Source: Thermodesulfovibrionales bacterium
GTDB lineage: Bacteria; Nitrospirota; Thermodesulfovibrionia; Thermodesulfovibrionales; SM23-35
Assembly (NCBI GenBank): GCA_030019415.1
Contig: JASEEX010000009.1
Coordinates: 1 to 55,411 of the forward strand
Direction of reading: 5' to 3'
Length of the DNA stretch: 55,411 nt
The notes beneath the pieces are model-generated. The model was not told where the DNA came from and did no database searches. It saw nothing but the letters and a program-made list of their open reading frames with translations. Shown here in pieces: positions 7,247 to 16,129 of this stretch; position 1 is the first letter of the stretch; each line of letters begins with the position of its first letter. Made by a program: the position numbers and the translations under genes.

Positions 7247-8833
7247 TTACCCTTTCTCACTGTCCCTTATAATAAAATCAACAGCCTCTGTAATGTTCTT
7301 AGCAATAAAATCAGCATATACTGATTCCTTTGCCGCTCCCGTCCTGACCAGTATTCCTTTCGCACCGACTGCCTTTGCAAGAAGCATATCCGTTTCTTTA
7401 TCTCCTACTACATAGGATCTCTTAGGGTCAATCCCTTGCTCAGCCCTTGCCCTGAGAAGCATCCCTGGTTCTGGTTTCCTGCAGGAACAATATTCTTCAG
7501 GATGATGCGGACAGTAGTAAAAATCGTCAAAGTCATATCTTTCGATAAAAATCTTGTTTACTTCCCTTACGAAATCTTCTTCAATAATCCCTCTCGCAAT
7601 ACCAGATTGATTGGTGACCCCGATAAGTTTGAAGCCTCTTTCTTTAAGAAGCGTTATACTATCGATATCTGTAAAAATCTGTAAGTCATCATATTTATTA
7701 AGGTAACCCACATCTCTGCATAAGGTCCCATCCCTGTCAAAAAACACTGCAGGCCTGTTTGGTAATAATTTCTTTATTCCGTAATAAACGTCATCTGAGG
7801 TTATCGCATACATACATCTCATGTCATTACTCTTACAAGTGCGTTCAAAACAAGGGCTGCATGAAAGGTTAGGGGACATCACCACATTGCTATATCCAAC
7901 AGGGCCTGTTAATTTAGGGTCTGTGGAGCCAAATATTGCTACCAGAGGAGTCCCAACTGCACAGGCAATGTGCAGCGGGCCTGAATCATTAGTAACAAAA
8001 ACATCGCATTCTGAAATCAGTGAAGTAAGCTCTCTAAGGGATGTCTTTCCTGTCAAATTTAACACCCCCCCTTCTTGCCCCCCCTTGTTAAGGGGGGGAT
8101 GGGGGGGTAAAGTCTTATTTGACTGTTGCCTCCTGAAAAGATATTCTATTTCCTGTGCAATATCTACTTCATTCCTGCCTCCAAAAATTACCACACTCCC
8201 ATTGGTATCCTTTATAAACCAGTTCGTGACCTCAGCAAACCTCTCTGGGAACCATCTTTTGGCTGAACCGTATGTTGCTCCAGGATTGATTCCTACGATT
8301 GGCCTTTTCATATCTTGCAGGAATTTCCTTGCAGACAATCTTTCATCAAGGGAGAGATATATGTAAGGCTCTGAATATTCTGCCTCTACTCCTATCTGCT
8401 TAAGAAGGTTGAGATAATAGTTAATTTGATGTACTTTCCCCTCATCTTGAGGTACAGAGACTGCTGTTGTCAGAAGAAAGCCTCTGCCATCCCTGTCATA
8501 TCCTACTCTTTCCTTTATTCCTGCGAGAAATGTAATAAAAGCTGCATCAAAGGCATTTTGAAACAGAATGGCACTTGAGAAACCTTTTTTATTAAGCATC
8601 CTTGAGAGCTTTACCTTGCCGATTATGCCTCTGTATTCAGCACCATAAATAATTATTTCATCCACATTCGGATCCTTTTCAAAGATCGGCGATACCCAGG
8701 GTTTGACAAGGAGGGAGATTCTTGCTTCAGGCATGGCCTTTCTCAAGACCCTTAATGCAGGAAGGGTCATAACAGCGTCACCTATCCAGTTAACACCCCT
8801 GACCAGCAGGTTCTTACAAGATTTATGAAACAT
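7247..8833 (-). CDS. Fusion: heptosyltransferase (GT9, WaaF-like) + D-glycero-D-manno-heptose 1,7-bisphosphate 7-phosphatase (GmhB)
   Basis: 528 aa, two enzymes of LPS heptose metabolism in one chain. Residues 1-350 are GT9: VRGVNWIGDAVMTLPALR at the start, later NDSGPLHIACAVG and FGSTDPKLTGP. From about 358 a HAD phosphatase begins, with FFDRDGT (nucleophile Asp366), GVTNQSG, the zinc-binding CPHHPEEYCSCRKPEPG loop of GmhB, and VGDKETDM. GmhB makes heptose-1-phosphate on the way to ADP-heptose; the GT9 part then uses ADP-heptose. A PPHPPLNKGGQEGG insert from a palindromic repeat (8063-8107) lies in the GT9 part. Start ATG at 8833. Confidence 0.92.
   Translation of the reverse strand: MFHKSCKNLLVRGVNWIGDAVMTLPALRVLRKAMPEARISLLVKPWVSPIFEKDPNVDEIIIYGAEYRGIIGKVKLSRMLNKKGFSSAILFQNAFDAAFITFLAGIKERVGYDRDGRGFLLTTAVSVPQDEGKVHQINYYLNLLKQIGVEAEYSEPYIYLSLDERLSARKFLQDMKRPIVGINPGATYGSAKRWFPERFAEVTNWFIKDTNGSVVIFGGRNEVDIAQEIEYLFRRQQSNKTLPPHPPLNKGGQEGGVLNLTGKTSLRELTSLISECDVFVTNDSGPLHIACAVGTPLVAIFGSTDPKLTGPVGYSNVVMSPNLSCSPCFERTCKSNDMRCMYAITSDDVYYGIKKLLPNRPAVFFDRDGTLCRDVGYLNKYDDLQIFTDIDSITLLKERGFKLIGVTNQSGIARGIIEEDFVREVNKIFIERYDFDDFYYCPHHPEEYCSCRKPEPGMLLRARAEQGIDPKRSYVVGDKETDMLLAKAVGAKGILVRTGAAKESVYADFIAKNITEAVDFIIRDSEKG
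8063..8107. repeat. Second copy of the PPL-KGG palindromic repeat, in frame in the heptosyltransferase-GmhB gene
   Basis: CCCCCCCTT and AAGGGGGGG arms around GTT, flanked by further C and G runs. Translated as PPHPPLNKGGQEGG between two GT9 secondary-structure blocks. Same family as 6445-6488. Confidence 0.8.
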
Positions 8834-8907
8834 GTAATAGTGTAACCGAATTGATATGAAATTTCATGATGAGTGCCTGGAAGCATCTAATCGAGGGAAG
8901 CACTGGG

Positions 8908-8936
8908 TTGACAATTAGTATTCATAGGGCTATGAT
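8908..8936 (+). promoter_or_regulatory. Consensus sigma-70 promoter of hxlA (probably leaderless)
   Basis: TTGACA (8908-8913), 17-bp spacer, TATGAT (8931-8936). The ATG at 8945 is eight bases after the -10 box, so transcription should begin at or within a few bases of the start codon. No Shine-Dalgarno. Confidence 0.85.
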
Positions 8937-8944
8937 TTCATAAG

Positions 8945-9586
8945 ATGGCCCTTCTTCAGGTAGCCCTTGATTTCTCAAGAATTGACGAGACTCTTAGAGT
9001 TGCAGAGGCGACCCAGGATTATGTCGAGATAATCGAGGCAGGCACACCTCTTATTAAATCCGTGGGTATCAGGGTAGTAGAAACCCTTAAGAAAAATTTT
9101 CAAATAAAGCAGATCTTTGCAGATTTAAAGATAATGGATGCGGGTGCCCTGGAGGCAAAAATGGCCTTCGAGGCAGGAGCCGATATGATAAGTGTCTGTG
9201 TACAGGCATCTGTGGAAACCATTGCAGGAGCTATAGAGGAAACAAGGAAAAGAAATAAGAAAGTGGTTATAGACCTTATAGGCTCAAGGGACTGGCTTTC
9301 AAGTTCAAAAGAAACGAGGCATCTCTCCCCTGACTTCTTCTGTATCCATACAGGCCTGGATGAGCAGATGAGGGGTAAAAAACCCTTTGGAGTACTGGAT
9401 GGCTTCGTAAAAGAAATAAATTTTCCCTATTGCATTGCGGGTGGAATAACGCCCGGAGACATCCCCTTCATAATGCCTTTTAATCCTTCAATCATTATAG
9501 TGGGTGGATACATCACAAAAGCAGAAAGACCGGGGGAGGCTGCAAAGACAATCAGAGAGGTAATGGGTAGCTGGAGACATGTATGA
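8945..9586 (+). CDS. hxlA: 3-hexulose-6-phosphate synthase (HPS)
   Basis: 213 aa TIM-barrel of the orotidine-phosphate-decarboxylase group. It condenses formaldehyde with ribulose 5-phosphate, or works in reverse to make ribulose 5-phosphate from hexulose phosphate. Seen: LLQVALDF start, the DLKIMDAGALEAKMAFEAGAD block holding catalytic Asp-x-Lys-x-x-Asp, HTGLDEQ, and the phosphate-binding AGGIT and VVGGYI strands. Followed by hxlB with a 4-base overlap (ATGA). Promoter 8908-8936 is consensus and would give a leaderless mRNA. The role (formaldehyde fixation or pentose supply) is not decided by sequence. Confidence 0.92.
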   Translation: MALLQVALDFSRIDETLRVAEATQDYVEIIEAGTPLIKSVGIRVVETLKKNFQIKQIFADLKIMDAGALEAKMAFEAGADMISVCVQASVETIAGAIEETRKRNKKVVIDLIGSRDWLSSSKETRHLSPDFFCIHTGLDEQMRGKKPFGVLDGFVKEINFPYCIAGGITPGDIPFIMPFNPSIIIVGGYITKAERPGEAAKTIREVMGSWRHV

Positions 9587-10149
9587 ACTATTATCCATTT
9601 ATATTGAGTAAGATAAAGGAGATTACCGATAAGATACCTTCCGGGGATTTTGATAACTTCATTAACCTAATAATCAAGACGCCCCGGGTATACATTATCG
9701 GTGCTGGCCGTTCTGGCCTTGTCGCAAGGGCCTTTGGCATGCGCCTTGTTCACCTGAAGAAGAAGGTTTTTATAGTTGGTGAGACCATCACGCCGGCCCT
9801 GAGAAAGGGTGACACTTTGATTGCCGTCTCAGGTTCTGGAAAGACTACCTGGGTTGTTGAGACTGCAAAGGCCTCTAAGGCCCTCGGTGGAAAGGTGGCT
9901 GCGATCACGTGGGATTCAAATTCCGAGCTTGCAAGGTTTGCAGATGTAGTGGTTCAAATCCCTTCGGAGGCCATGCCGAGGGAAGTAAGCGGTTACACTA
10001 CAAGGGAGCTCATAGGTGTTCCCCTTCCGCCTTTAGGCTCACTTTTTGAGATTTCGACCCTCATCTTTTTTGAGGCCTGTGTCATCGAGCTCATGACTCG
10101 GCTTGGTATACAAGAAGAGGAGATGAGGAGGATCCACGCCAACCTCTAA
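9583..10149 (+). CDS. hxlB: 6-phospho-3-hexuloisomerase (PHI)
   Basis: 188 aa SIS-domain isomerase that interconverts 3-hexulose 6-phosphate and fructose 6-phosphate, the second step of the RuMP pathway. Seen: the SIS sugar-phosphate site (IIGAGRSGLVARAFGMRLVH), VSGSGKTTWVVETAKASK, and a late acidic helix FFEACVIELM. The start ATG overlaps the hxlA stop, so the two are translationally coupled. An imperfect hairpin (TTTAAAA at 10174-10180, TTTTAAA at 10191-10197) lies between this gene and the next. Confidence 0.92.
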   Translation: MNYYPFILSKIKEITDKIPSGDFDNFINLIIKTPRVYIIGAGRSGLVARAFGMRLVHLKKKVFIVGETITPALRKGDTLIAVSGSGKTTWVVETAKASKALGGKVAAITWDSNSELARFADVVVQIPSEAMPREVSGYTTRELIGVPLPPLGSLFEISTLIFFEACVIELMTRLGIQEEEMRRIHANL

Positions 10150-10236
10150 ACTATACGGGAAGAGCGAGTGACCTTTAAAAACAGCCGCGGTTTTAAACTG
10201 GTAGCAAATATCGAAGGTTTGAGAGGGTGATTTAGA

Positions 10237-10890
10237 ATGTTTAATGACAGAAGAGATGCAGGGGCTCAGCTTGCATTGAGGCTGAAGGAATATAAAGACC
10301 AGAAAGATGTTCTTGTATTGGCCCTTCCAAGGGGTGGGGTCGTAACAGGTGATGAAATAGCCCATTATCTCAATGCACCTCTGGACATCGTCATTGTTCG
10401 AAAAATAGGCTTTCCCGGACAGCCTGAATTCGGGATAGGTGCCGTTTCTGAGACAGGAACCACTGTTTTAAATGAGCTCGTCATATCCACCTATGGTGTC
10501 CCGAAGGATTATGTAGAACGTGAGATTTCCAGACAGAAAGAAGAGATCTCTCGCAGGGTTAAATTTTATCGCAAAGGCAAAGGGCTTCCAGACCTTGAAG
10601 GGAAAACCATCATCCTCGTTGACGACGGAGTTGCCACAGGGGCCACCATGAAGGCAGCAATTGTCACGCTAAGGGAAGAGAAATTAAATAAGTTAATAAT
10701 TGCACTCCCCGTTGCCCCTCCTAACGTAGCCGACGAGCTTCAGCAGATGGTGGACGAATTCATATGCATAGAAACCCCTCCTGATTTCATGGCTGTTGGG
10801 GCCCATTATCATGATTTTACCCAGATCTCGGATAAAGAGGTAGTGGAGCTCCTACAAAAATCAAAAGTCGAATTACCTGAAACGGAGTGA
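10237..10890 (+). CDS. Phosphoribosyltransferase-family protein
   Basis: 217 aa type I PRTase fold. Seen: an N-terminal ALPRGGVVTGDEIA segment, LDIVIVRKIGFPGQPEFGIGA, and the PRPP-binding loop ILVDDGVATGATM (about 128-140). The mid-domain YGVPKDYVEREISRQKEEI helix is typical of the predicted PRTases often linked to dienelactone-hydrolase-like domains; that second domain is absent here. Substrate base unknown. GAGGGTG upstream of the ATG. Lies between hxlB and ftsY in one direction, so it may belong to pentose-phosphate use, but this is only context. Confidence 0.8.
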   Translation: MFNDRRDAGAQLALRLKEYKDQKDVLVLALPRGGVVTGDEIAHYLNAPLDIVIVRKIGFPGQPEFGIGAVSETGTTVLNELVISTYGVPKDYVEREISRQKEEISRRVKFYRKGKGLPDLEGKTIILVDDGVATGATMKAAIVTLREEKLNKLIIALPVAPPNVADELQQMVDEFICIETPPDFMAVGAHYHDFTQISDKEVVELLQKSKVELPETE

Positions 10891-10900
10891 GGGAGAAAGC

Positions 10901-11806
10901 ATGAAGTTTTTTGAAAGGCTTAGAGAGGGTCTCACAAAAACAAGAAAGGGCCTGATAGAAAGGGTTGAATCCCTCTTTACCGGTCCTGAGATTGGTGAGG
11001 AGACACTGGAAGAGCTCGAAGAGATATTGATCGCCTCTGATGTGGGCATAAGGGCTACGAAAGAGATAGTGGCATCGTTACGGGAAAAGGCTAAAGGAGA
11101 GGAACTCAGAGATGCAGGCTCTTTGAAGGAGCTACTGAAAAAAGAGATGGTATCCATTCTTGGCTACTCGCAGCCCCTTGTGGTTTACGGAGAGAGACCT
11201 TTTGTGATTCTCGCTGTTGGTGTTAATGGTGTGGGCAAAACGACAACTATCGGGAAGCTTGCTAACAGGTTCCACTACCAGGGCCTCTCTGTTTTACTCG
11301 CTGCAGGGGATACATTCAGGGCTGCCGGGATTGAGCAACTCGAGATATGGGCAAAAAGGGCAAATGCCCAGTTTGTCAAACACAAGAGTGGTTCAGACCC
11401 GGCCGCAGTTGCCTTTGATGCGGTCGTAGCAGCTCAGCATAGAAGCGTAGACGTTGTTATAGTGGATACTGCTGGCAGACTGCATACAAAAAGCCCTCTC
11501 ATGGAAGAATTAAAAAAAGTGAAGAGGACTATCGGAAAGTCAATGCCTGGTACACCTCAGGAAATCCTTCTTGTCGTTGATGCAACAACAGGTCAGAATG
11601 CCCTGAGGCAGGCAGAGATGTTCAATGATGCGATCGGTGTGACTGGTATTGCCCTTACAAAGCTCGACGGCACCGCAAAGGGCGGTATTGTATTTGCGAT
11701 AAAAAAGGAATTTGGAATACCCGTAAGACTTATCGGGATTGGCGAGGGTTTAGATGACCTGAGGGATTTTAATCCAGAAGAGTTTGTGGAGGCACTTTTT
11801 TCATAA
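10901..11806 (+). CDS. ftsY: Signal recognition particle receptor FtsY
   Basis: 301 aa SRP-family GTPase docking ribosome-SRP complexes to the membrane. Short N-terminal form lacking the acidic A domain. N domain about 1-95, then the G domain with P-loop GVNGVGKTTTIGKL, DTFRAAGIEQL, VDTAGRL, TKLDGTAKGG and the closing GIGEGLDDLRDFNPEEFVEALF. ATG at 10901 follows GAGGGAG after ten bases. Ends 38 bases inside the convergent PBP gene. Confidence 0.97.
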   Translation: MKFFERLREGLTKTRKGLIERVESLFTGPEIGEETLEELEEILIASDVGIRATKEIVASLREKAKGEELRDAGSLKELLKKEMVSILGYSQPLVVYGERPFVILAVGVNGVGKTTTIGKLANRFHYQGLSVLLAAGDTFRAAGIEQLEIWAKRANAQFVKHKSGSDPAAVAFDAVVAAQHRSVDVVIVDTAGRLHTKSPLMEELKKVKRTIGKSMPGTPQEILLVVDATTGQNALRQAEMFNDAIGVTGIALTKLDGTAKGGIVFAIKKEFGIPVRLIGIGEGLDDLRDFNPEEFVEALFS

Positions 11807-13601
11807 ATTCGATCCATATCGGAAGTGCCGTCCTCGCACCTGTCTCCCCCGAACCAATCGGCGTATGGTCATCCCTGCCAACCCAGACACCTACAGCTAA
11901 CCTGTCATCAAAACCAATAAACCAGGCATCTGTGTAATTATTTGTTGTGCCTGTCTTACCATAAACAGGCCTGCCGAGCTCCTTTGCCTTCTGTGCCGTG
12001 CCCTCCTTGACAACTGCACCGAGGGATATCCTTATCTCCTCAATGACATTCCTGTTGACTATCTCTTCCGCCTTGGGCCCTGTCTCTTCGAGGACTATAT
12101 CGTCCCTGTTCAATATCCTCTCATAAGTGAGGGGCTCAATATTTCTGCCTGTTGCAAAGGTGGAGTAGGCTGAGACCATTTCCATAAGTGTGACGTCTGA
12201 GGCACCGAGCGCTGTTGGCAGATAGGGCTGGAGATCACCCTTTATGCCGAGTTTTCGAGCAGTTTCTATAACACTTGCCATGCCGACCCTGCCAGCAAGC
12301 CTGACAGTAGCAGCATTCAAGGATTTAGCAAGTGCCGTTTTAAGGGTAACCAATCCACAGTACCTCCCATCATAGTTCTGCGGAGACCAGACCTCACCCT
12401 TGCGCACACCTCTGAAAGAGATCGGGGAGTCAACAATCTTATCTTCTGATAGCATCCCGTTCTCAAAGGCTGTAAGATAAACAAAGGGCTTAAATGCTGA
12501 GCCTGGCTGCCTCTTTGCCTGTGTTGCCCTGTTATACTGATTTCTCCAGAAATCAAGACCACCTACCATCGCCTTTATATGTCCTGTCTGAGGCTCTATT
12601 GCAATGAGTGATGCCTGGATTCCGGGCTTTACCCTTTTCTCGATTGCTTCTACCTTATTTTTTATCGCCTCTTCTGCTATCCTTTGCATCCTATAGTCCA
12701 GGGTCGAATAGATCTTATACCCTGAGGTATATATCTCAGAACCATATTTTTGCTCGAGCCTCTGACGCATAAATTCTATGAAGTACGGTGCCTCGTATTT
12801 CCTCATATGAGGTGACCCGGGTAAAGGTTCATCCATGGCCTTATCAAACTCCGCCCTGGTAATAAACTTATGGCCGAGCATCTTTTTCAGTACAACGGAA
12901 CGCCTTTCTCTTGCCTTCTCAGGGTTTTTGAAGGGGGAGAAAAGAGATGGTGCCTTAGGGAGGGAAGCAAGGAGTGCTGCCTCTCCGATGGTAAGTTCAT
13001 TAACTGATTTCCCGAAATATGTCTGCGAGGCAGCCCCTATGCCATATGCCCTTGTGCCAAGGTAGGCCTGGTTTAAATAGAGTCCGAGGATTTCATCTTT
13101 TGTGTAGTGTTTTTCTATCTGAATAGAAAGCGCTGCCTCCTTAAATTTCCTTTTTAGTGACCTTTCGGGTTTTAAAAAGAGCATCCTTGCAAGCTGCTGT
13201 GTAATGGTGCTTCCTCCTTCGACAATGTCTCCTGCCTTGATGTCATGCCACAATGCCCTCATTATTCCTATAAGATCAACCCCGGGATGGAAGTAAAACC
13301 TGATGTCTTCAACAGAGATAAAGGCCTTTTTTACATGATCGGGTATCTGATAGTGGGGTATAAATGTTCTCCGCTCGATATAGAGTTCTGCAAGGAGCTT
13401 TTCATCACTCGAATATACCCTAGATGACTCCATAGGAGCATATTCCTCAAGGGTCCTTATTTTCGGAAGGTCAGAGACAATCCAGTAGAAGAAGCCACCG
13501 AGAACTCCGATGAGAGCAGAGATGATCATAAGAAATGAGATTATCTTTTTGGATGTTGACCTTCTCTCTGCCTTTTTTAAATCATCCTCAAGTCTTGTCA
13601 T
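11769..13601 (-). CDS. mrcA: Class A penicillin-binding protein (PBP1A-like)
   Basis: About 610 aa bifunctional peptidoglycan synthase, short for the family (often 700-850). Membrane anchor about 21-46; glycosyltransferase 51 domain with EDIRFYFHPGVD and GGSTITQQLARM; transpeptidase with SxxK in GSAFKPF, SxN in KSLNAA, and GKTGTTNNYTDAWF. No C-terminal extension after the transpeptidase. An in-frame TTG (13604) directly precedes the ATG (13601). TATAAT lies at 13608-13613, six bases before the ATG, without Shine-Dalgarno, so a leaderless start is likely. The last codons overlap ftsY tail to tail by 38 bases. Confidence 0.94.
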   Translation of the reverse strand: MTRLEDDLKKAERRSTSKKIISFLMIISALIGVLGGFFYWIVSDLPKIRTLEEYAPMESSRVYSSDEKLLAELYIERRTFIPHYQIPDHVKKAFISVEDIRFYFHPGVDLIGIMRALWHDIKAGDIVEGGSTITQQLARMLFLKPERSLKRKFKEAALSIQIEKHYTKDEILGLYLNQAYLGTRAYGIGAASQTYFGKSVNELTIGEAALLASLPKAPSLFSPFKNPEKARERRSVVLKKMLGHKFITRAEFDKAMDEPLPGSPHMRKYEAPYFIEFMRQRLEQKYGSEIYTSGYKIYSTLDYRMQRIAEEAIKNKVEAIEKRVKPGIQASLIAIEPQTGHIKAMVGGLDFWRNQYNRATQAKRQPGSAFKPFVYLTAFENGMLSEDKIVDSPISFRGVRKGEVWSPQNYDGRYCGLVTLKTALAKSLNAATVRLAGRVGMASVIETARKLGIKGDLQPYLPTALGASDVTLMEMVSAYSTFATGRNIEPLTYERILNRDDIVLEETGPKAEEIVNRNVIEEIRISLGAVVKEGTAQKAKELGRPVYGKTGTTNNYTDAWFIGFDDRLAVGVWVGRDDHTPIGSGETGARTALPIWIEFMKKVPPQTLLD

Positions 13602-13607
13602 CAATTA

Positions 13608-13613
13608 ATTATA
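13608..13613 (-). promoter_or_regulatory. -10 box (TATAAT) six bases before the PBP start codon
   Basis: Perfect TATAAT on the minus strand, then TAATTG and ATG. The predicted start site coincides with the A of the ATG. The -35 is not clear. Confidence 0.6.
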
Positions 13614-13624
13614 ACCCGAATTCG

Positions 13625-13785
13625 TTAACCAATCACCAAATAAGCTCCGACATGAATCAAATAACCAAACACCCATAACCAATTACCAAATAAATTCCAA
13701 TAACCGAGCATCAATTGACCAAACACTTGGAATTTGGTCATTGATTATTATTTGGTTATTGTGATTTGGTTATTGGTGATTTTAG
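13625..13785. repeat. Intergenic palindromic repeat of ACCAAATAA / TTATTTGGT motifs
   Basis: The gap between the PBP and leuD genes is filled by CCAATCACCAAATAA-like motifs on the left and their complements (TTATTTGGTTATTG, GATTTGGTTATTGGTGA) on the right. A central hairpin has TTGACCAAA near 13714 and TTTGGTCATTGA near 13734. Similar word use occurs at 38705-38750. A dispersed non-coding repeat; no gene seen in it. Confidence 0.7.
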
Positions 13786-13894
13786 GTCGATCTACATATA
13801 GCAACATCCCGTCAAGAGCCAAAATTTGTTTACTCTAAGTTGTAAATTGCCTATAATACTATAATTATGGTTATATCTTCGGTATGGAGGATAC

Positions 13895-14395
13895 ATGCTG
13901 ATAAGGGGCAGGGTATGGAGATTTGGTAATGATGTAAATACAGATGTAATTATACCAGCAAGGTATCTTAATACCTCTAATCCCAAGGAGCTTGCCATGC
14001 ATGTGATGGAAGGTATTGATAGGGATTTCTCCCATAAGGTGAAGGCAGGCGATATCATTGTTACTGGAAAGAACTTTGGCTGCGGCTCATCGAGGGAGCA
14101 TGCACCAATTGCAATAAAGGCAGCAGGGATCCAGGCAATCATAGCAAAAAGCTTTGCAAGGATCTTCTACCGTAATGCCTTTAATACAGGTCTCCCGATC
14201 TTCGAGTCCTCTGAGGCATCAGAAAAGATTGAAGAGGCTGATGAGATAGAGATTGATGCCAACAGGGGAGTAATAAAGAATATGACGAGACAAGAAGAAT
14301 ATAAAGCTAATCCCATCCCCAAATTTATGCAGGAATTGATTGCAGCAGGAGGATTGGTAGAATGGACAAAGAAAAAGTTTAAAGTTACAAGTTGA
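13895..14395 (+). CDS. leuD: 3-isopropylmalate dehydratase small subunit
   Basis: 166 aa, the swivelling domain of isopropylmalate isomerase in leucine synthesis, short thermophile/archaeal-type form. Seen: [21 protein letters not shown] start, the [21 protein letters not shown] active-site loop, and [19 protein letters not shown]. Needs LeuC, which is not in the window. GGAGG precedes the ATG; TATAAT-type boxes lie about 40 bases upstream. leuB follows after 33 bases that contain AAAGTT repeats. Confidence 0.94.
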   Translation: MLIRGRVWRFGNDVNTDVIIPARYLNTSNPKELAMHVMEGIDRDFSHKVKAGDIIVTGKNFGCGSSREHAPIAIKAAGIQAIIAKSFARIFYRNAFNTGLPIFESSEASEKIEEADEIEIDANRGVIKNMTRQEEYKANPIPKFMQELIAAGGLVEWTKKKFKVTS

Positions 14396-14428
14396 AAGTT
14401 CAAAGTTTAGAATACAAGAGAACAACTT

Positions 14429-15502
14429 ATGAAATCTTATAACATAGCTGTTATCCCTGGAGATGGAACAGGACCAGAGGTCATTAGAGAGGGCATCAGG
14501 GTACTTGATGCCCTCTCTAAGAGGTCCGGGTTCAAACTCAAATTTAATTATTATGATTTTGGTGGCGAGCGCTACTTGAGGACTGGTGAAACCCTGCCTG
14601 ATAGTGCAGTAGAAGAGCTCAAAAAATATGATGCAATCTATCTCGGTGCGATAGGGCATCCTGACGTAAAGCCTGGAATACTCGAGAGGGGGATTCTCTT
14701 AAGACTGAGATTTGAGCTCGACCAGTATATAAATTTGAGACCCGTAAGGCTGTATCCCGGGGTTGACTGTCCTTTGAAAAACAAGGGGCCTGAGGATATA
14801 GATTTTGTTGTTGTGAGAGAAAATACTGAGGGACTTTATGCAGGGGCAGGTGGGTTCTTGAAGAAGGGCACCTCTGATGAGGTTGCAATACAGGAGTCTA
14901 TCAATACAAGGAAGGGTGTTGAGAGGTGTGTACGTTTTGCCTTTGAATACTGTAAGAAGAGAAACAAGATGAAGAAGCTTACACTCTGCGGAAAGACGAA
15001 TGTCCTCACCTTTGCCTTTGACTTATGGGAGAGAACATTCTATGAAGTGGCTAAGAAATATCCTGATATAAAGATTGATTATGCACATATTGATGCTGTA
15101 ACAATGTGGCTTGTGAAAAATCCTGAGTGGTTTGATGTGATCGTTTCAGACAACATGTTTGGAGATATTATTACGGACTTAGGAGCAATGATACAGGGTG
15201 GCATGGGCATAGCCGCAGGAGGAAACATTAATCCTTATGGGGTCTCGATGTTTGAGCCTATAGGAGGCTCGGCACCAAAATATACGGGAAAGGATGTTAT
15301 TAATCCTTTGGCTGCAATCTGTGCCGGTGGAATGATGCTTGAACATATTGGCGAGGAGAAATCTGCTCAACTACTCGAGAAGGCCGTTATGGAGGTTACA
15401 GGTAAATATCTCAGGAGCCTCGCTGCTGGCCAGATGGGATACAGCACATCCGAGGTTGGTGATCTTGTTGTAAGGTTCGTTACCGAACTTAGCCTCGATT
15501 GA
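14429..15502 (+). CDS. leuB: 3-isopropylmalate dehydrogenase
   Basis: 357 aa isocitrate/isopropylmalate dehydrogenase family; NAD-linked oxidation and decarboxylation of 3-isopropylmalate to the leucine precursor. Seen: [10 protein letters not shown], the substrate-loop arginines ([18 protein letters not shown]), [12 protein letters not shown], the metal-binding [11 protein letters not shown], and [13 protein letters not shown]. The leader region before Arg favours isopropylmalate over isocitrate; tartrate or malate dehydrogenase relatives cannot be fully excluded, but leuD next door supports leuB. The tRNA promoter overlaps its stop codon. Confidence 0.9.
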   Translation: MKSYNIAVIPGDGTGPEVIREGIRVLDALSKRSGFKLKFNYYDFGGERYLRTGETLPDSAVEELKKYDAIYLGAIGHPDVKPGILERGILLRLRFELDQYINLRPVRLYPGVDCPLKNKGPEDIDFVVVRENTEGLYAGAGGFLKKGTSDEVAIQESINTRKGVERCVRFAFEYCKKRNKMKKLTLCGKTNVLTFAFDLWERTFYEVAKKYPDIKIDYAHIDAVTMWLVKNPEWFDVIVSDNMFGDIITDLGAMIQGGMGIAAGGNINPYGVSMFEPIGGSAPKYTGKDVINPLAAICAGGMMLEHIGEEKSAQLLEKAVMEVTGKYLRSLAAGQMGYSTSEVGDLVVRFVTELSLD

Positions 15503-15528
15503 CAAAAGATCAAACTATCTGATATAAA
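15499..15528 (+). promoter_or_regulatory. Consensus promoter of tRNA-Asn overlapping the leuB stop codon
   Basis: TTGACA (15499-15504), 18-bp spacer, TATAAA (15523-15528), about 11 bases before the tRNA. The TTGACA contains the leuB TGA. Confidence 0.85.
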
Positions 15529-15539
15529 ATCAAAATTAT

Positions 15540-15615
15540 TCCTGGGTAGCTCAGCTGGCAGAGCGGGTGGCTGTTAACCACTTGGTCGGGGGTTCGAATC
15601 CCTTCCCAGGAGCCA
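15540..15615 (+). tRNA. tRNA-Asn (GTT)
   Basis: 76 bases including encoded CCA. The acceptor stem TCCTGGG pairs with CCCAGGA; D arm AGCTCAGCTGGCAGAGC; anticodon loop CTGTTAA with GTT at 15573-15575; T loop GTTCGAATC. All arms close. Confidence 0.97.
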
Positions 15616-15690
15616 ATGAACTCTAATATAGGGACACTTCCCATATTTTTGACAACTTATCCCCTCTCATACTTTTAATAGTCTCCTCCC

Positions 15691-16031
15691 ATGCCAAGGA
15701 TAGCAAGGATATGTACTATAAATTACCCTCACCACATAACCCAGCGGGGAAACGATAAAAAAACAGTTTTTGAAGATGAAGACAAAGAGTTTTATCTAAA
15801 AATTCTTAGGAGATATAGCCAAAAATGGAGTTTGAGGTATGTGCTTATTGTCTTATGTCAAAGCATGTCCATATTCTTACACAAATCTACACTCAATACA
15901 TGAACCATAAGTATAGACGGAGTGGAAGACTTTGGCAGAATCGTTTCGTCTCTACCATAATGAGATCAGAGAAGTCTTTTGTTATTGTTCTTTCAGAAGC
16001 CGGATATAGAATCCATAGATATGGGAATTAA
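15691..16031 (+). pseudogene. Decayed REP-associated tyrosine transposase (IS200-like / RAYT)
   Basis: The start MPRIARICTINYPHHITQRGN is the hallmark N-terminus of Y1-type RAYT transposases. After about 45 residues the frame shifts near the CAAAAATGG at 15820. The second frame continues VCAYCLMSKHVHIL (the His-x-His metal site), then skips some 30 residues to YMNHKYRRSGRLWQNRFVSTI. The catalytic tyrosine region is unrecognisable. At least one frameshift and one deletion, so it is inactive. It lies just after tRNA-Asn and before argD. Confidence 0.85.
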
Positions 16032-16129
16032 TAATCATGTTACTTGCCGTTGATGAACCCATCCCCAACAATCCCTATCTTTCTAAGTGATGTTTGATTT
16101 TCCCCGGGATTTTTCGTTATTATCACCTG

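Noticed and set aside
10174-10197. Hairpin between hxlB and the phosphoribosyltransferase as a terminator
   Set aside because: A/T-rich weak stem without a T run; genes remain closely spaced in one direction.
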